From assembly GCA_008330645.1 (NCBI GenBank), contig VLTN01000024.1, forward strand, positions 186,001 through 250,000: a DNA stretch of 64,000 bases, written 5' to 3'. The notes beneath the pieces are model-generated. The model was not told where the DNA came from. It saw nothing but the letters and a program-made list of their open reading frames with translations, and ran no database searches. The DNA is from Cafeteria roenbergensis. Its lineage: Eukaryota > Sar > Bigyra > Bicosoecida > Cafeteriaceae. This document shows positions 38,401-50,100 of the stretch, in pieces. The position numbers and the translations under genes are program-made. Each line of letters opens with the position of its first letter. The stretch's first letter is position 1.

Positions 38401-40730
38401 CTGCCGCAGCGGCAGTCCAGGCCGTGTCTGCCGCCGCCGCCGCCGGCGGCGCGGCAGGCAGCGGGTCGGCCTCGCCTCGTGCCGGGGCAGCTCGCCACGG
38501 CGGCAGAGGACGGGGCGGCGAGGCCCCCGCCGCCTTTGACCTGGCCGGGGCTGGCTCGGGCCTGAGCATCGCCACCCCATCAACCGCGGCCGCCATGGGC
38601 GTCGCCGCTCCACAGCGCTCGGCCGTCTTCGCCGCGGCCGCCGCAGCTGCAGCCGCCGCCGCTGCCGCGACTGACCACTCCTCGGGCAGCCCCGTCTTCG
38701 GCTCGGCTGCGTCCCGCCGCAGGCTCACTTCGCCGGCCGGCCTGCTTTTTGAGGGGACGGCTGTGCCGCGGGCCTCGTCTCGCGCAAGCGCCGCGGCATG
38801 GGCAGCGTCGCTCGACGCTGCGCCCGGACCCCGGGGGCGAGTGCGGGGCGGTCACTCCCGCAGCTCGTCCGGCGTGCCGCGCATCGCGGACGCGCGGCCG
38901 GCGTCGGGCAGCGCAGGCACGTCCCGCAACTCAGGCTCGGCCTCGCCCGTTGCCGCGGCAGGTCCGTGGCGCCAGGGGGCCGCGCCAGCCGACGCACCCG
39001 ACGCTGGCGCCGCCTCCGGAGCCGGGCGTCCCGCCATCGGTGTGACTTCCGCGGATGCACACGTCCGAGCGGCAGGAGCAGACGCGGGGGCGGCGGGGCT
39101 AGCCGGAGGGGTGGCAGGAGCACCAGAGGCAGCTGGCGCCGCAGCTGGAGCAGCGGGGGCGGGGACTGCGTTCGGCGCCGCGGCAGCCTCGTTGGGCACA
39201 GACGCGCAGGACCTGGACGTGACCCGCCCCCTCACAGCCCTGGCTGCAGAGGCCTCGGACGCTGCCGCGTCCGCTCGCCGCCTGGCCGCGGACGAGCCAT
39301 CCCGGGCGGCCTCGGCCGCCTCGGCCATCTTGCTGGCCTCCGCCTCCGCCGCCGATGCCGTGGTGCAGCGGTGCCTGTCAGCTGCGGGGCGCAGCGCCGC
39401 GCTCACCAGCTCGCTCAGCGCGGCAATGCTCGATGTCGTGACGGCCGTTGCGGACGGGGACGGCCAAATCGCGGCCGAGATCCTCGCAGAGTGCCGTGCG
39501 TGGGCCGTCACTGCCGTGGGGGAGGCCACGGGCGCGTCGGACGCGGCCGACGAGGTGGCCTCTCGGCTCCGGGAGGCCTCCGCGCAGACGGCCAGCGCCA
39601 TTGCTGCGAGCACCGCAGGCGAGGTGACCGACGACAACGACTGCATCGCCGGCTCTGCAGGAGGAGACGCCGCCTCGCGAGCGGACCGAACCGCCGCGCT
39701 CGCCGACCTGCGCCGCAACGTGACGGCGTGGTTCGCCCAGCGAGCTGGGGCGGACGCATCGCTGCCGCCCGCAGGCGCGGGAGGGTTCGCAGAGCCCGAC
39801 AGGCAGCACCACAGCGCTCACAGCTTGGGCGCGGGCGCCCAGTGGAGCAGGGAGTCGCCCTCGCCGCCCGTGGCCGCGTCGGGGCCGGGGCTGGCGGCAG
39901 CAGGCGGCGTCTTCTCGCCCGCAGGCCAAAGCACCGGCAGCCGCGGCGACCCCTCGCAGCACGGCACCCACCAGAGGCAGCGCCACCGCTCCTCCTCGGC
40001 GCTGGGGACGCAATCGGGCGGCTCTGCCAGCCCCGAGCCGTCCGCGCCGCCGCCGCCCCCGCGCCGGTTCGCCCGCTCGCACATGCCGCCGGGGGTAGCG
40101 AGCGAGCCCGGCTCCATGCAGGACCGCCTCAGCCCGTCTCTCTCGGCCGGGTCGCCCCCCATCGCCCCGCTTCTCCAGCGAGCTCTCAGCCTAGACTTGG
40201 CGCCGCCCGCTGTGCGGCTCGGCCCTCCCGCCGCCCCGGGCGGGCCGCCCTGCCCGCCGGCGAGCGGCGCAGCTGACAGGCAGCGCGTCCGCGGCTGGAG
40301 CGAGGACGACGCAGCCCAGCCTCTGCCCCCGGCGAGCACGTCGACATGCAGCCCCGGGCACCAGGCCGCGGACCCAGCGAGCCTGGCAGCAATGTGCGAG
40401 CTCCGGACGCGCCTGGACGCCCTGGAGGCTGCGCTGTGCAGCGTTGCCGCCCGCTGGCGCGCCGCCGCGCGCGTCTGCGAGCAGTCCCTCCCCGCCATCT
40501 CGCGCCTGGCCCTGCTGGCGCGCTCGACATCCGCTTCGCTGCGCGAGAGGGCGCGCGACCAGGCAGGCAAGGCCTCTCTGTTCTGGAAGGCGGCCGCCAC
40601 GCTGCTGACTGTGTCTCGCGCTGGCGCCGTGCGAGCGGGTGCTCTCGGCCCGGCGCCTCCCCCGCGCGTTGCCGAGGAGCGCAGCGCGTCAGGCGCCCGG
40701 CCGCTCGACCACAGCGAGGACTTTGTTTGA
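35442..40730 (+). CDS. Large serine/threonine kinase, CAMK-type, with long inserts
   Basis: 1,762 residues from the ATG at 35442 (MASSRPSS). A hydrophobic stretch near residues 10-32 could be a membrane segment or just Ala-rich sequence. The kinase runs from about 186 to 870. It has GRGMFSTVFAV, the ATP lysine in LAAKAV, HRDVKPENIL, DFGIAR, FCGSPQYVAPEVL, VDVWSAGVVVFVMLAGELPF and a closing RHPWF, which is CAMK-group text. The domain is swollen by inserts: about 260 acidic/Ser-rich residues after the helix C region, about 85 between the catalytic loop and DFG, and about 45 after APE. The 890-residue tail is Ala/Ser/Gly-rich with a predicted helical stretch near its end (LRTRLDALEAALCSVAARW). 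No accessory domain is recognised. All catalytic residues are in place, so it is probably active; its pathway is unknown. Confidence 0.85.
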   Translation: MASSRPSSISTAVLGATAGAVAVGLRAALWPAQVSGSAGAGSAVASCPGPRDDGSRAAARADPPRGERGAAEPRLPAVSSALVSVPKRASRASAVGNATPRSSAIVVPAQERGGGLQLSSQPPALAASAASAQSPPILRVLHDTAALISTPGAIERAAGAAGPLMRAPHQPLPLLPLGRFREEYQLLRVLGRGMFSTVFAVRHRQTGRELAAKAVDVRRLRATAAASGPRTDGSSGRRRRGASRSKGVPVALAREVALLARLRHPHIVRLHAAYAGWGAPAEADGGSSSADNAARGHGAACRGRPRDEPGSSRAGSSGRRGGGAGVRPSRRRDSAGRSSSDDCAAAGRSRDGDEPCEDGDAGGIVCSPEAAALAAQGPGRERGWEGAHEDDGRRWPGDESDSDPERGCVGEGAESGAGQRAGAARGSRRVASGDSSDVLAEQVTALVPHVGLADGASLEGLAVGAADARAQSDMSRRLRRALGGGPGAASAAAGAGEERDSAGLLPRAALGREAARGRGRDRTRLRLETERGDGTLKLGDDTVLLVTELAAGGELFDRLVDAGNFNEMTARHVMWQLLSALAHLHARGLVHRDVKPENILVTSPAHGPACPRTMAQSAADAPLPSHACPPHALPPQAPSAHGLPALPGIVGAQAPQAAAPGPFHRAAGQAAGPDAALEAPASLSPLAVTTSGDALPTVKLADFGIARHLGSGPGAKARTFCGSPQYVAPEVLRARDYAAIAARDRHRAAGSDASPSSGSPSDGPSPGAGAAQAGGASNTEGYGCAVDVWSAGVVVFVMLAGELPFDEGDYEAVGGAADGEAWVKRILQGQFRFDPPVWTHVSGLARDLVVRMLSVEPASRPTAVECLRHPWFLPLHAAHAARLRGATDLQAAAAAATAAMAASVPSANVLARSAAFSGATSVPPGALVGAGFRPAGTLQPSVGGMASHNASDLTGLERQVLQAAVRWASDWLTVPGPVAEPVSQIGSAAAAVQAVSAAAAAGGAAGSGSASPRAGAARHGGRGRGGEAPAAFDLAGAGSGLSIATPSTAAAMGVAAPQRSAVFAAAAAAAAAAAAATDHSSGSPVFGSAASRRRLTSPAGLLFEGTAVPRASSRASAAAWAASLDAAPGPRGRVRGGHSRSSSGVPRIADARPASGSAGTSRNSGSASPVAAAGPWRQGAAPADAPDAGAASGAGRPAIGVTSADAHVRAAGADAGAAGLAGGVAGAPEAAGAAAGAAGAGTAFGAAAASLGTDAQDLDVTRPLTALAAEASDAAASARRLAADEPSRAASAASAILLASASAADAVVQRCLSAAGRSAALTSSLSAAMLDVVTAVADGDGQIAAEILAECRAWAVTAVGEATGASDAADEVASRLREASAQTASAIAASTAGEVTDDNDCIAGSAGGDAASRADRTAALADLRRNVTAWFAQRAGADASLPPAGAGGFAEPDRQHHSAHSLGAGAQWSRESPSPPVAASGPGLAAAGGVFSPAGQSTGSRGDPSQHGTHQRQRHRSSSALGTQSGGSASPEPSAPPPPPRRFARSHMPPGVASEPGSMQDRLSPSLSAGSPPIAPLLQRALSLDLAPPAVRLGPPAAPGGPPCPPASGAADRQRVRGWSEDDAAQPLPPASTSTCSPGHQAADPASLAAMCELRTRLDALEAALCSVAARWRAAARVCEQSLPAISRLALLARSTSASLRERARDQAGKASLFWKAAATLLTVSRAGAVRAGALGPAPPPRVAEERSASGARPLDHSEDFV

Positions 40731-41149
40731 TCACGTGACACCAAATGTCGTCTCAGACTCACCATGTCGGGGTTTTGCCGACGCCACAGCCGAATCAAGA
40801 GAGTCCTCCGGCCGGAGCGCGCGGGGCGCACTTCCACCTCACGCAGACAATCGTACGCCCGCTCGTTCATTCTCTGCTCGCGCTCGGAGCGGTCCACGCC
40901 GACCACAACTATTTGCATCGCCACTCTGCTCTTTGTCGCATCGCGTGTGGGCGCGGCCCGCACAACACGCAAGCTCGCACCACTGGAGAACCCAAGCCTG
41001 CCCCAAGCCGAGCGTGACAAGAGCGCGTGTGCTGCTTGCAAACCGAACCCGCCCACGACGCGTTCGCAACACCTCTCGCTCTCCGACTCTGCGCCCGTGT
41101 GACGTTCGCTCGCAATTCGAGGTGCTCTCGAGCGGGGGAAAAGGGGATC
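40731..41149. other. Convergent 3' gap, kinase (+) / giant protein (-)
   Basis: 419 bp of lower GC than the flanking coding regions, presumed 3' UTRs. No gene or repeat is recognised. Confidence 0.55.
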
Positions 41150-44100
41150 TCATTGCCCATGCGCAACGTGAAAGGCCGGAAGGATCCTCTCTGAGATGAA
41201 AGCGTCGAGCTTGAGCGCCATTTCCTCGTACGGGTCGGGCGAGAGGGCCGACGCCACCGCAGCCAGCAGCGTCACAAACTCCGAGAAGGACACTGGGGTG
41301 CTCGGTGTGATCGCCATCACGGAGCCGACAGCGTTCATCAGCGTGGCCTCGTCCGGAACCGCGGGAACCGCTGCCCCTCGTGGAGGTCGGCCTGCTGAGA
41401 CGATGGGGTCAGCCGGCCACCCCATCGCTCCCGCAAGCTGCAGCGCAAGCGAGGCTGCCACCGGCGGGGCCGACCCAGCTCCACGGATGGCAGTGGAAGT
41501 CGCTCCGCCGACAGGCAGCTCTGGCGCCTCGAGCCCCACCAGCTCCCCTCGCCGAAGCCGCTCGTCAGCGCCTGCAATCGCCTCGCGCACCCGCCCCGCA
41601 AACTCCGTCTGGCGCGGCAGCGCCGCCTTGACGGCTTGCCGGTCCGTCTTGCTGACGAGCAGCTTGACCAGGTCCGCCGACACTGTGGGAGGCAGCGAGG
41701 GCGCGCCCATCGGCCGCAGGCCATCCCACCCCGACGCCGCGACGGCCTTGGCGGAGCCAGCTGTCCCAGCGCCGCCCTTGCCGCGCCCACGAGTTCTGCC
41801 CCTGTCGTGCGAGTCTGCGGCGGCCCCGCCGCTGGCAGAATCGGTGTGCTTTCCCGGACCAGCGTTGCCCCCGCTGGCTCCTGCAGGGGCGCTGCCGGTC
41901 TGAGCCGGCTCCCCGCAGAGGTCCTCTCCCAGGGCCCACTCGGGGGCTCCGGCGGCGTGCCTGCACATGCCGACCGCAACGGCGTCCTCATGGGCCCCTC
42001 CCGCCATCACGGCCCGCGCCAGGCGAATCGCCGACGCCTTGGCCAGCTGGATTGCCTCCAACACAACGCCCCGCAAGCCGCTGCCCCCGGCACCGCCCCC
42101 GCCGCCGCCTGCAGCAGCCGGCGCGTCGCCAGCGCGGCCACGGCTCCCGCCCCCTCCGCTGCCCCCCCCCCCGCCGCCGCCGCCTCCAGCCCCCCCGCTT
42201 CCCCCCACCATGGTCATCGACGAGGGCGTGCGCCTGAACCCCTTTTGCCCGAGCGCCGCCTCCCCGGAAGCTCGGCCACGGCCGCCGCGCCTTCCGCCGC
42301 CGCCGCCGCCCCTCCCGTCACTGCCTCCCGCGAGGTCCAGCGACACGTCAGCAGCGCTGAGGAAGGCAGCAGCCGCGCTGTCGATCCCAGGAATCCGCTC
42401 CAGCGCAGAAACTGCCACCTGCGTCGCCACGTCGTTGCCGCCGAGGAGGCTCGATCCGCCGGCCGCCTGGTCTGTGGTGGCAGCGTGGGATCCGGCGGTG
42501 GCCGCGGCCTTGACCTTGGCCAGGAGCCACAGGAACTGCGCGGGGCGAAGGGCCTCGGAGCCCCCCGCCGCCGTCTGCGCGCGGTTCGCCCTCGGCGAGC
42601 CCTGGCTCCTGCCAGTGCGGGTGGCGGCCGCGCTGGCGAGCGCGCCGACGCCCGCTGCCCCTCCAGCCTTGGCCTTCGCGCTCGGCGCTGCCCCGGGCGC
42701 GTCGTCCGCCACGACACCGGTGTCATCGCAGAGCAGCTGGATCACGTCGCCGACCGTCATGCTCGCGCGGTGCAGCGCCGCCTCCTCGGCGCTCACGTCC
42801 CCAACACCGGAGGCGCCGGCCCGCGCGGCCCGGCCAGCCGCCCCTGCGTCCTGGGACTTCCGCGCGGCCTCGGCAGCCGCATGCCGGCGCTCCGCCACGA
42901 ACATGGCGTACACGGCTTGCAGCGCCCGCCGGTACCGCCCTACCATGTTGCGCACGGCTGGCAGCCGCATCGTGGCCTCGAGCTCCGTGTTTGGCGTGCC
43001 CTGCACGGCCCCGCTCACGAAGAACCGGATCGTCACGGCGAGCGCGATGGCTGGGTCCACCGTCGCCTCCCAGACGGGCTCGCTCAGCGTCACCACCTCC
43101 CCGGCCAGTAGCGCCGAAAGCGTTGGACGGCCGCGCCGCGCCGGAAACGCCCCGATGCCGGCGCCCAAGGGGCCCTGTCGGCGCCCGCCCCCCCGCCCCG
43201 CAGCGGTGCTGCGAGTGGCGTCCGAGCCGATGGAGGCGGACGACGCGGCTGTGGAGAGCGCGTTCCCGCTTCCCTCCAGCGGCGCGATGCCGCGAGCCCG
43301 AGCCGACCACGAGCCTGCGGCAGAGCCGCCAGAGCCAGCGCGTCGCAGCAGCCGGGGACCTGTTTGGGGCCCCGCACCCGCGCCTGCAGCGGCGGCGCCT
43401 GGCCCCGCCGCAGCAGAGTGGGCATCCGACGCAGCCCTGCCCTCGGCCGGCATCCGCCCCCACACCTTGAGGCGTGCAACCGCTGAGGACATGGCGCTCT
43501 GTACTGCCGGCGGGTCCTTGGACGCGGCCAAAAGCTGTGCCGACGCCGCGCTCGCTGCGCGGAGCGCAAGCGCAGCCCTCTCCCGCGCGCAGAACATGAC
43601 AGCGAGGTGGGTCAGCGCAGCGACGAAGCCGCCGCCCTGCAGCTCTGCGCGCGGCTGCACGATGCGCGCGTCCGCGCCGGAGAGGCTTGCCACGGCCATG
43701 GTCCCGGCCGCCCGCCGGTCGCATCCAAGGATGAACGCGACGCGCGCCTCAGCCCGCGTGACCCCGCCCGACACCGTGGGCAGGGTTTGGCGGCTGCAGG
43801 GCTTGCTGGCGGAGGTGCCTGAGACCAGCGGAGGCACGGCTGCGGCCGCGGCTGCGGCGGAGCCTCTGCCGGCAGCAGCAGTGATGCCCCCCCCGCCGCG
43901 ACCTGCGCGCGGCGAGCCCCCCACACCCGCAGGCCCCGCGCGGGAGAGGGCCCCCGTCTGCGCGTCGGCCAGCCAGTCCTCGGCATCGCCCTCGTCCTGG
44001 GCGAGCAGCCGGGCGTCGGCGAGCAGCTCCAGGAACTCAGACACCTCCATCGTCGCCGACGAGCCGGCGCGGGCCGACGCGGCGTAGCGGTCGAAGGCGA

Positions 44101-47100
44101 TGCGGAGGAGCGGGAAGCTGGCCTCGAACACGCGCCGCAGCCGGGACAGGGCGGCGCCCGGGGGCCCCGCAGCGGCAAAGCGCGCAGCCGCTGCCTCCAC
44201 CGCGGCACTGTCCAGGTACGGCGCGGCCGCCGCAGAGTGGGCTTGCGGCCCCGCCACGGCACAGCGCTGGCCGTCGCGGCCGGTCACGCGGAAGCTCGGC
44301 GAGGCCAGCGGCCCAGCCGCCTTGTGGTAGGCGGCGGCCCCCGCCAGCAGCTGCACGGAGCCCGACAGCGCAGGGTCGAGCGGCGCCAGCATGCCCGCGG
44401 CCACCAGCTCCCCAGCGGTTTCACCAGGCAAAACCGCGAGTTGAGGGCGAACGGTTTCGCCCCCGCCCTCGCCCTCGGCGCTGTCATGATCGTGATCGTG
44501 GTCGTGCTCGCGCTCTGCCGCGCGGGCGGCGGCCTCAAGGGCCTCGCCGACGCGGGTGCGGCTTGCAATGTCGAGCGCTGCAAACAGCTGCGGCGTTGAG
44601 AGGGGGGCGGCACGGGCCTCCCCGTCCACGTCGCTGTCGCCGCCCGACGCGGAGACGCCGGACAGGTGCCCCAGCGCTGTCCTGGCGGCCGCGCGGAAGT
44701 ACCCCCTTGCGAGCGACGTGGCTGCCCGCACGCCGGCCTGGGCGCGGAAGGCCGCCACCGTGACGGCGGCGGCGCCAGCTTCGTCCAGCGAATCCTCCAC
44801 GAAGGCCCGCTGCGTGCGCGCTGCCTTGCGATCGACGATGAGGACCCGCTGCCCGGCGGCCACGCGGCGCAGCAGCGACCACGACGCCGCCTGGATGTGC
44901 TCTCGCAGGCGAAGCCACATGTTCCAGCGGGCGTGGCGGGCGGCGCGAGCCTTGGCCACCACGTCGGCGATCGCGGCCGCCGCCTGCACCCCAGCCTCCA
45001 CGGCGGCAAGGTTCACCGACGGCTCCCCGCAGGCCGCATCGCTCACCAAAGATCGCCACTCGGCCCGCACCTGGGCGACGGCCCGGATCACCCGCGCGAG
45101 CGAGAGGGGGTCGGCGAGGAGCGTGTCCCCGCCCACGCCCATGGCGGCACGCAGCCGCCGGAGCATCTCGTTGGCGGGCACCGCAGCTGCGAGGGAGGCC
45201 CCGTAGCCCCGCGGCGTGCCCGGGGGAGGGGCCGGCTCTGCCCTGACCTGGAGGATGGGGTGGGCCTGCTGCTCCTCGGAAGGATCCGCCACCGACCCCA
45301 CAAACACGCGTGGCGCGGCCGCCTCATCGTCGGGCGCTTGCGAGGCGGCCGCGGCCGCGGCCGCAGCAGCAGCAGCGCTGGCTGCGGCCGCTACCCCAGC
45401 CACGCGCGGGTGGCTGCTTTCAGCTCGGCTCGCTGGCGCGGGCGCCCGCTGCGACGAGCGTCCGGCCTGCCGGCCCCGCCCGGCTGCAGAAGCAGCCGCC
45501 AGGCTGGCAGCGGTCGGGGTGGTGGCAGCCGGCCGGCGGCGCCGCGAGCCGGCAACGCCGGCCGTGGGCGTGTCGGGAGGCCCAGGGGCGGCGGCTCCAG
45601 CCGCCGCAGGGTCCGGCACCTTGCTTTTGAGGCCGCAGGCCCAGCGGGGCCTCGTCGGCGGCACTGTGGCGTACTGGTCCAAGCACACCGAACCGCTCAC
45701 TCGCCGGTCGCTGGTGAGGGGCGCGCGAAGCTCGGGCGCGGAGCAGAACAGGAACGCGGTCGACGCCAGCAGGAAGGCCCTGCCTTGCCAGGGGGCCGCG
45801 GGGGCGTGGGCGCGGACGCCCGGGCCGGCAATGGACTCTGGAAGCACGCCCGACTCGGCGTCCGCGGCCGCGGACAGGAGCTGCTCCGCGGTGACCATGC
45901 CGGGAGGAAGGCCGACCTGCTGCAGCATCAGCACCGCCTCCTCCGCTCGCTGCAGCGGCGCCGTGGCTCTGAGCCCTGGGGCCAGCACGTCCTCCCCGCA
46001 CTGCTCGATCACTCGCAGGCAGGCCGTGAGGGGGCGCTGCCTGGCCGACGCCCGCCTGAGCCAGGAACGCACTTCGAGCGTGGGCTCCAGCCTCCGCTGC
46101 CCGCCCTCGCCCGCCCTCCCAGCCGCGGACCCGCCGGCGCCGCAGGAAGGCTCGTCCCCGGTAGGGCTTCCAGCCTCGCTGCCGGCGTGCCGCGGGCCGC
46201 CGCGCTCGGGAGAGCCCCCGGCCGTGCTCGCTGTCCCGCCACGCGTTGCTCGCCCCGTCGCCGCCGCTGCCGCCTTGGCGGGCCAGCGCGCACGTCCGCC
46301 TCCGCCGGCAAGGGCGTCGCCGAGGCTCCCCGCCGCCTCGACGGCAGCCGCCCCGTCCTCCTCCTCCTCGCTGTCCGCCCCCGGCAGCGCCCCCGCGAAG
46401 ATCCCGTCCGCTCCTGCCCACAGCGCCGCCCTGCCGAATGCAGCGGCCTCGGCCTCGGCCTCGTCCTCCGACTCGGAGCTGGCCGCGTGCTCGACCGCGA
46501 GGCCCGCCGGTTCCGACTCGCTCGTGGTCGCAGAGAGCACCTCCGCGTCGAGAAGGGACGCGTTGCGCGAGCCAGATGCCGCCTGGAGCTCGCGCTGGGC
46601 CTGGGTCAGACCGCCATCGCCAGCGGCCTCGGAGCCGGACCCTGCAGCCGCCCTGGCAGGCCTGGCCGGCACGCCCACGGCCCGCCCGCCAGAGGCCGAT
46701 GCCGCCCCAGGGAGCCGCTGGTCGGCGCTTGGTTGGGACGCGTGCCCCTGCCGGGCGCGCCGCGCCTCGCGCCTGGCAGCCCTGGCCGCCCTGCGCTGGG
46801 CGGTGAGCCCGGCCCCGTAGCTCCCGGCACCCGCAGCTGCGGCCACGAGCCTCGCGCGGGTGTTCTCGACTGCCGACGCGGCTCGGAGCGACGCGCCCTC
46901 GACCAGCTTGCGAGCCCGTTCCCCGGCCAGGCGGCGCTCTGCGCTCGCCACCTGAGTCGTCGTCAGGTCGGCGTCGCGCTGGGGAAGTCCCGACGACAGC
47001 CTGGCCAGCGCCGGGTGGGCCGCTGAGGACTGCAGCGGGGATGACGGCGCCAGCAGCTCTGCCGCTGCCTCGGCCGCCGCCGCAGCCTCCTCCTCCTCCT

Positions 47101-50100
47101 CCACAGCCGGCGCGATTCGCTCGGCCGGTTTCGGCACCCGTCCGGCCTCCAGCGCGGCGGCGACGAGGCTCGGCGGGAGGGGCTTCGTCCGGCCGTTCTC
47201 GCGACCTCCAAGGCGCGAGGGAGGGGCCAGCAGCGCCGTGGCCACCCGCCTGCGCAGCCGCGTGGGAGCAGCTGATAGCCTGTGGCACAGCAGCGCCAGG
47301 GCGGATCCTTCCGCCGCGTCCTCCCCCAGGCTCTCAAGCACCGTCCGGCGCATCTCAGCGCCGGCGGCTAGTCGCTCGAGCGACCTCTGACGGTCGCTGC
47401 CAGCAGCCCCGTCAGCGCCGCCGTCGCCCAGGTCGTCGTCGTCCTCTGCCCCGTCCCCGCCCCCGACCGCAGTGCGGCCGGACGACGTCGCGCGCAGAGC
47501 CCGGGGCGAGCCCGAGCCCCGGCCGCCGAACCCGCCGAACCCGCCACGAGGGCTCAGCCCGCTGCCGGCAGAGCCCGACGAGCGCGGCGTGGGCGCCACG
47601 GCGGCCGCAGCGGCCCTCCGCCCCTCAGCAGCAATGTGCGCCTGCGTCAGCCCGTGCGCCGCCACGCCAGCCACCCCCCCTCCCGCCGCGTTGGCAGCCT
47701 GCTCCGCCGCCGAGGCGGCCCACGCGCCCCCCTCCCCCGCCCCCCGCTCCGTCGCCCTGCCCCCAGCCAGCGGCAGCTCCCGCGCCTCCAGCTCCGCGTG
47801 CACCAGGCGGAGCGTCGCCTCGCTCAGCACCGGCCGCAGCCTCGGCGCGACCTGCCCCCCGAGACGGGGCGACGCCTCGGAGGCTGGCACTGCGGCGAAG
47901 CCGCCCGAAGTGCCCGCCCCCGCACTGCCAACGGCGCCTCTTGCCGGGGCCTTGCCTGGCACGCACACGCGATAGAGGCTCGACCCCGTGCGCAGCAGCT
48001 GGCCCAGCTCGGCGGGCTGGAGCCCCGCCGCGGGCTCTGATCCGGAGGCGGCGTCGCTGTCACGGGCGCCGGCGCCGCCCGCTACCGGCGCACCCGAGCC
48101 GTCGTCCCCCACGCTGACGAAGAGGCGTGTGGCGCCCCAGGGCGCACGGGCGCTCCCCCTCTCTGCCGCTGAGGCGGCGGCCCCTGCCTGCCCGGCAGGG
48201 CCCCGGCGCGGGCCCTCCCGCAGCTCCCGCATGCGCCGCCGCAGCGCCCGCCGCGCCCTCGCCGACTCCTCGGCCCTCAGCCGCAGGTCGCTCGCCTCGC
48301 CCCTGTCCACCTCGTCCAGCCCCCCCACCCGGTTGCCGTCGAGCAGGTGGTGGTTCGTCCACCGCAGCAGCACCACGTCCAGCGGCAGCGCCGTCAGCAC
48401 GCGCAGTGCCTCGTCCTCCAGGGCCGGCAGCGGCGGCAGCGCGCAGTCGTCGTACAGAACAGCTCTGCCAATGGGGGCGGCAGTGCCGCTGGCCCTGGCA
48501 GAGCGATCCCGCGCCGAGTCCGTGTCCCGGCGCCGCGCGCGGGACCGCGCCGCCTCCAGCTCCGCGGGCGTCAGCAGCAGCAGCGGGTTGACAACGTCCG
48601 TCACGCCGCCAAGGTGCTCAGCCAGCATATACGGCTGCAGAGCCGGAACGCTCGCGGCGAATTCTCCCGTGAAGCCGCGCGGCAGAGCCCGCGCCCGGGC
48701 CGTTCTCCCCCTTGGGGCGGCGTCGGGGCCCGAGCCGTCGGCCGCCGCGGCCCCTCCACCGCTGTTGGCAGATCGGGGCGACGCCGAGGCGGAGTCCCCG
48801 CCTGGGGAGCGCGGAGAGGCTGCCCCGTCCGCCCCGAGGGCATCGCCGCGCCCCCCCTCGTCCTCCTGCTGGTCGTCCGCGTCGTCGTCGTGCTCGTCGT
48901 CCGAGTGGGGGCGGCTGAACCCCGTCGGCGCTGCGCCAGTGCTCCGTCCGGCGCCCACTCCCAGCTGCAGCGCGAGCCGCTCTGCCCTGGCCCCGCGGGG
49001 CGGCACCATGTGAAAGGCGTCATCCGCCATGGGAAGCTGGTCAGCGATCGTCGCAGCGCTGCTGGCAATCAGCTGCCCGTCGCCGCCGGCCCCACTGCCC
49101 GCGGCGCCGCCGCCACCGCTGCTGGCGGCCCCACTGCCGCCGCCGCCAGCCTCGGCTGCGTCCTCAAGGGCGGGGCGAAGCCACGGGTCGAAGTCAGGAG
49201 CGCCAGCGAACACCGAGAGCGGGTGCGGGCGAGGTCGAGCCATCATGGGCTGCGGCGGGCGGCTGCGGCCGCCGGTTCCGCCCCCGTCGTGGGGCCCACG
49301 GCCGCCTTTGCGGCCGTTCCTCGCACCCGAGCCCTTGCCGGAGCGACGGCCCTGGACGCCTGCCAAGCCGCCGCCAGCTCCTGCGGACGAAGAGGACGAT
49401 GACGGCATCGTCGCTGCGCCGCCCAGGCGGTGCTGCCACCCGCCGGCGCGACTGTGGGGTGCGGCAGGCGACGACGACGACGACGCCGACAGCGCCGACG
49501 ACGTCACGCGAATTCCCGCGCGACGAGGGCCGGGCGAACGCTCCGCTGCCACCAGCGCCGCCAGCACTGCCTGCGGGTCCACCGACCGCCCGTCCGCAGC
49601 CGTGCCGAGCTGAGGCAGGCCCGACATGGCCAGCAGCAGCCACCTGAGCGACGACTCGAGGCGCCTCCCGACCAGCTGGGCTGTGCTCGCCAGCCACGCC
49701 CGCTCGAGGGACTGCAGCTGCGCAGAGGGCGAAACCGCCAGGGCCGCCCGCTGCTCTCGAAGCTGCTGCTTTAGCCCCCTCACCTCGTCGAGCAGCGCGA
49801 GCGACCGGTGCCGCCGCTCCTGCGTCCCGGCGTTGAGCGACCGCAGCTCTGCGGCCAGGCGGCGCGCCTCCGCGTGGCCCGACTTGGCCTCCTGCCGAGT
49901 GCGCGCCTCCGCCTTGGCGGCTCTGCTCGCCTTGGAGCTCTCCGTGAAGGCTTGCCAGGCCGCCATGGTCGCCTTGGCGTGGCCCCGCTGGGAGGCCCTG
50001 GCGATGAGAGAATAGATCATGTTCAGCTGACGCGCCCGCTTTCGCGAAGCCGATCGCCAGAGGCTGAAGTAAAGCCGAAGGGTTGCGATCTGCCACTTTT

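Noticed and set aside
41967-44087. Plus-strand frame of 706 codons, Pro/Ala/Ser-rich
   Set aside because: Antisense to the giant minus-strand gene. Stop codons are rare in such GC-rich DNA, so long background frames are expected, and no domain is present.
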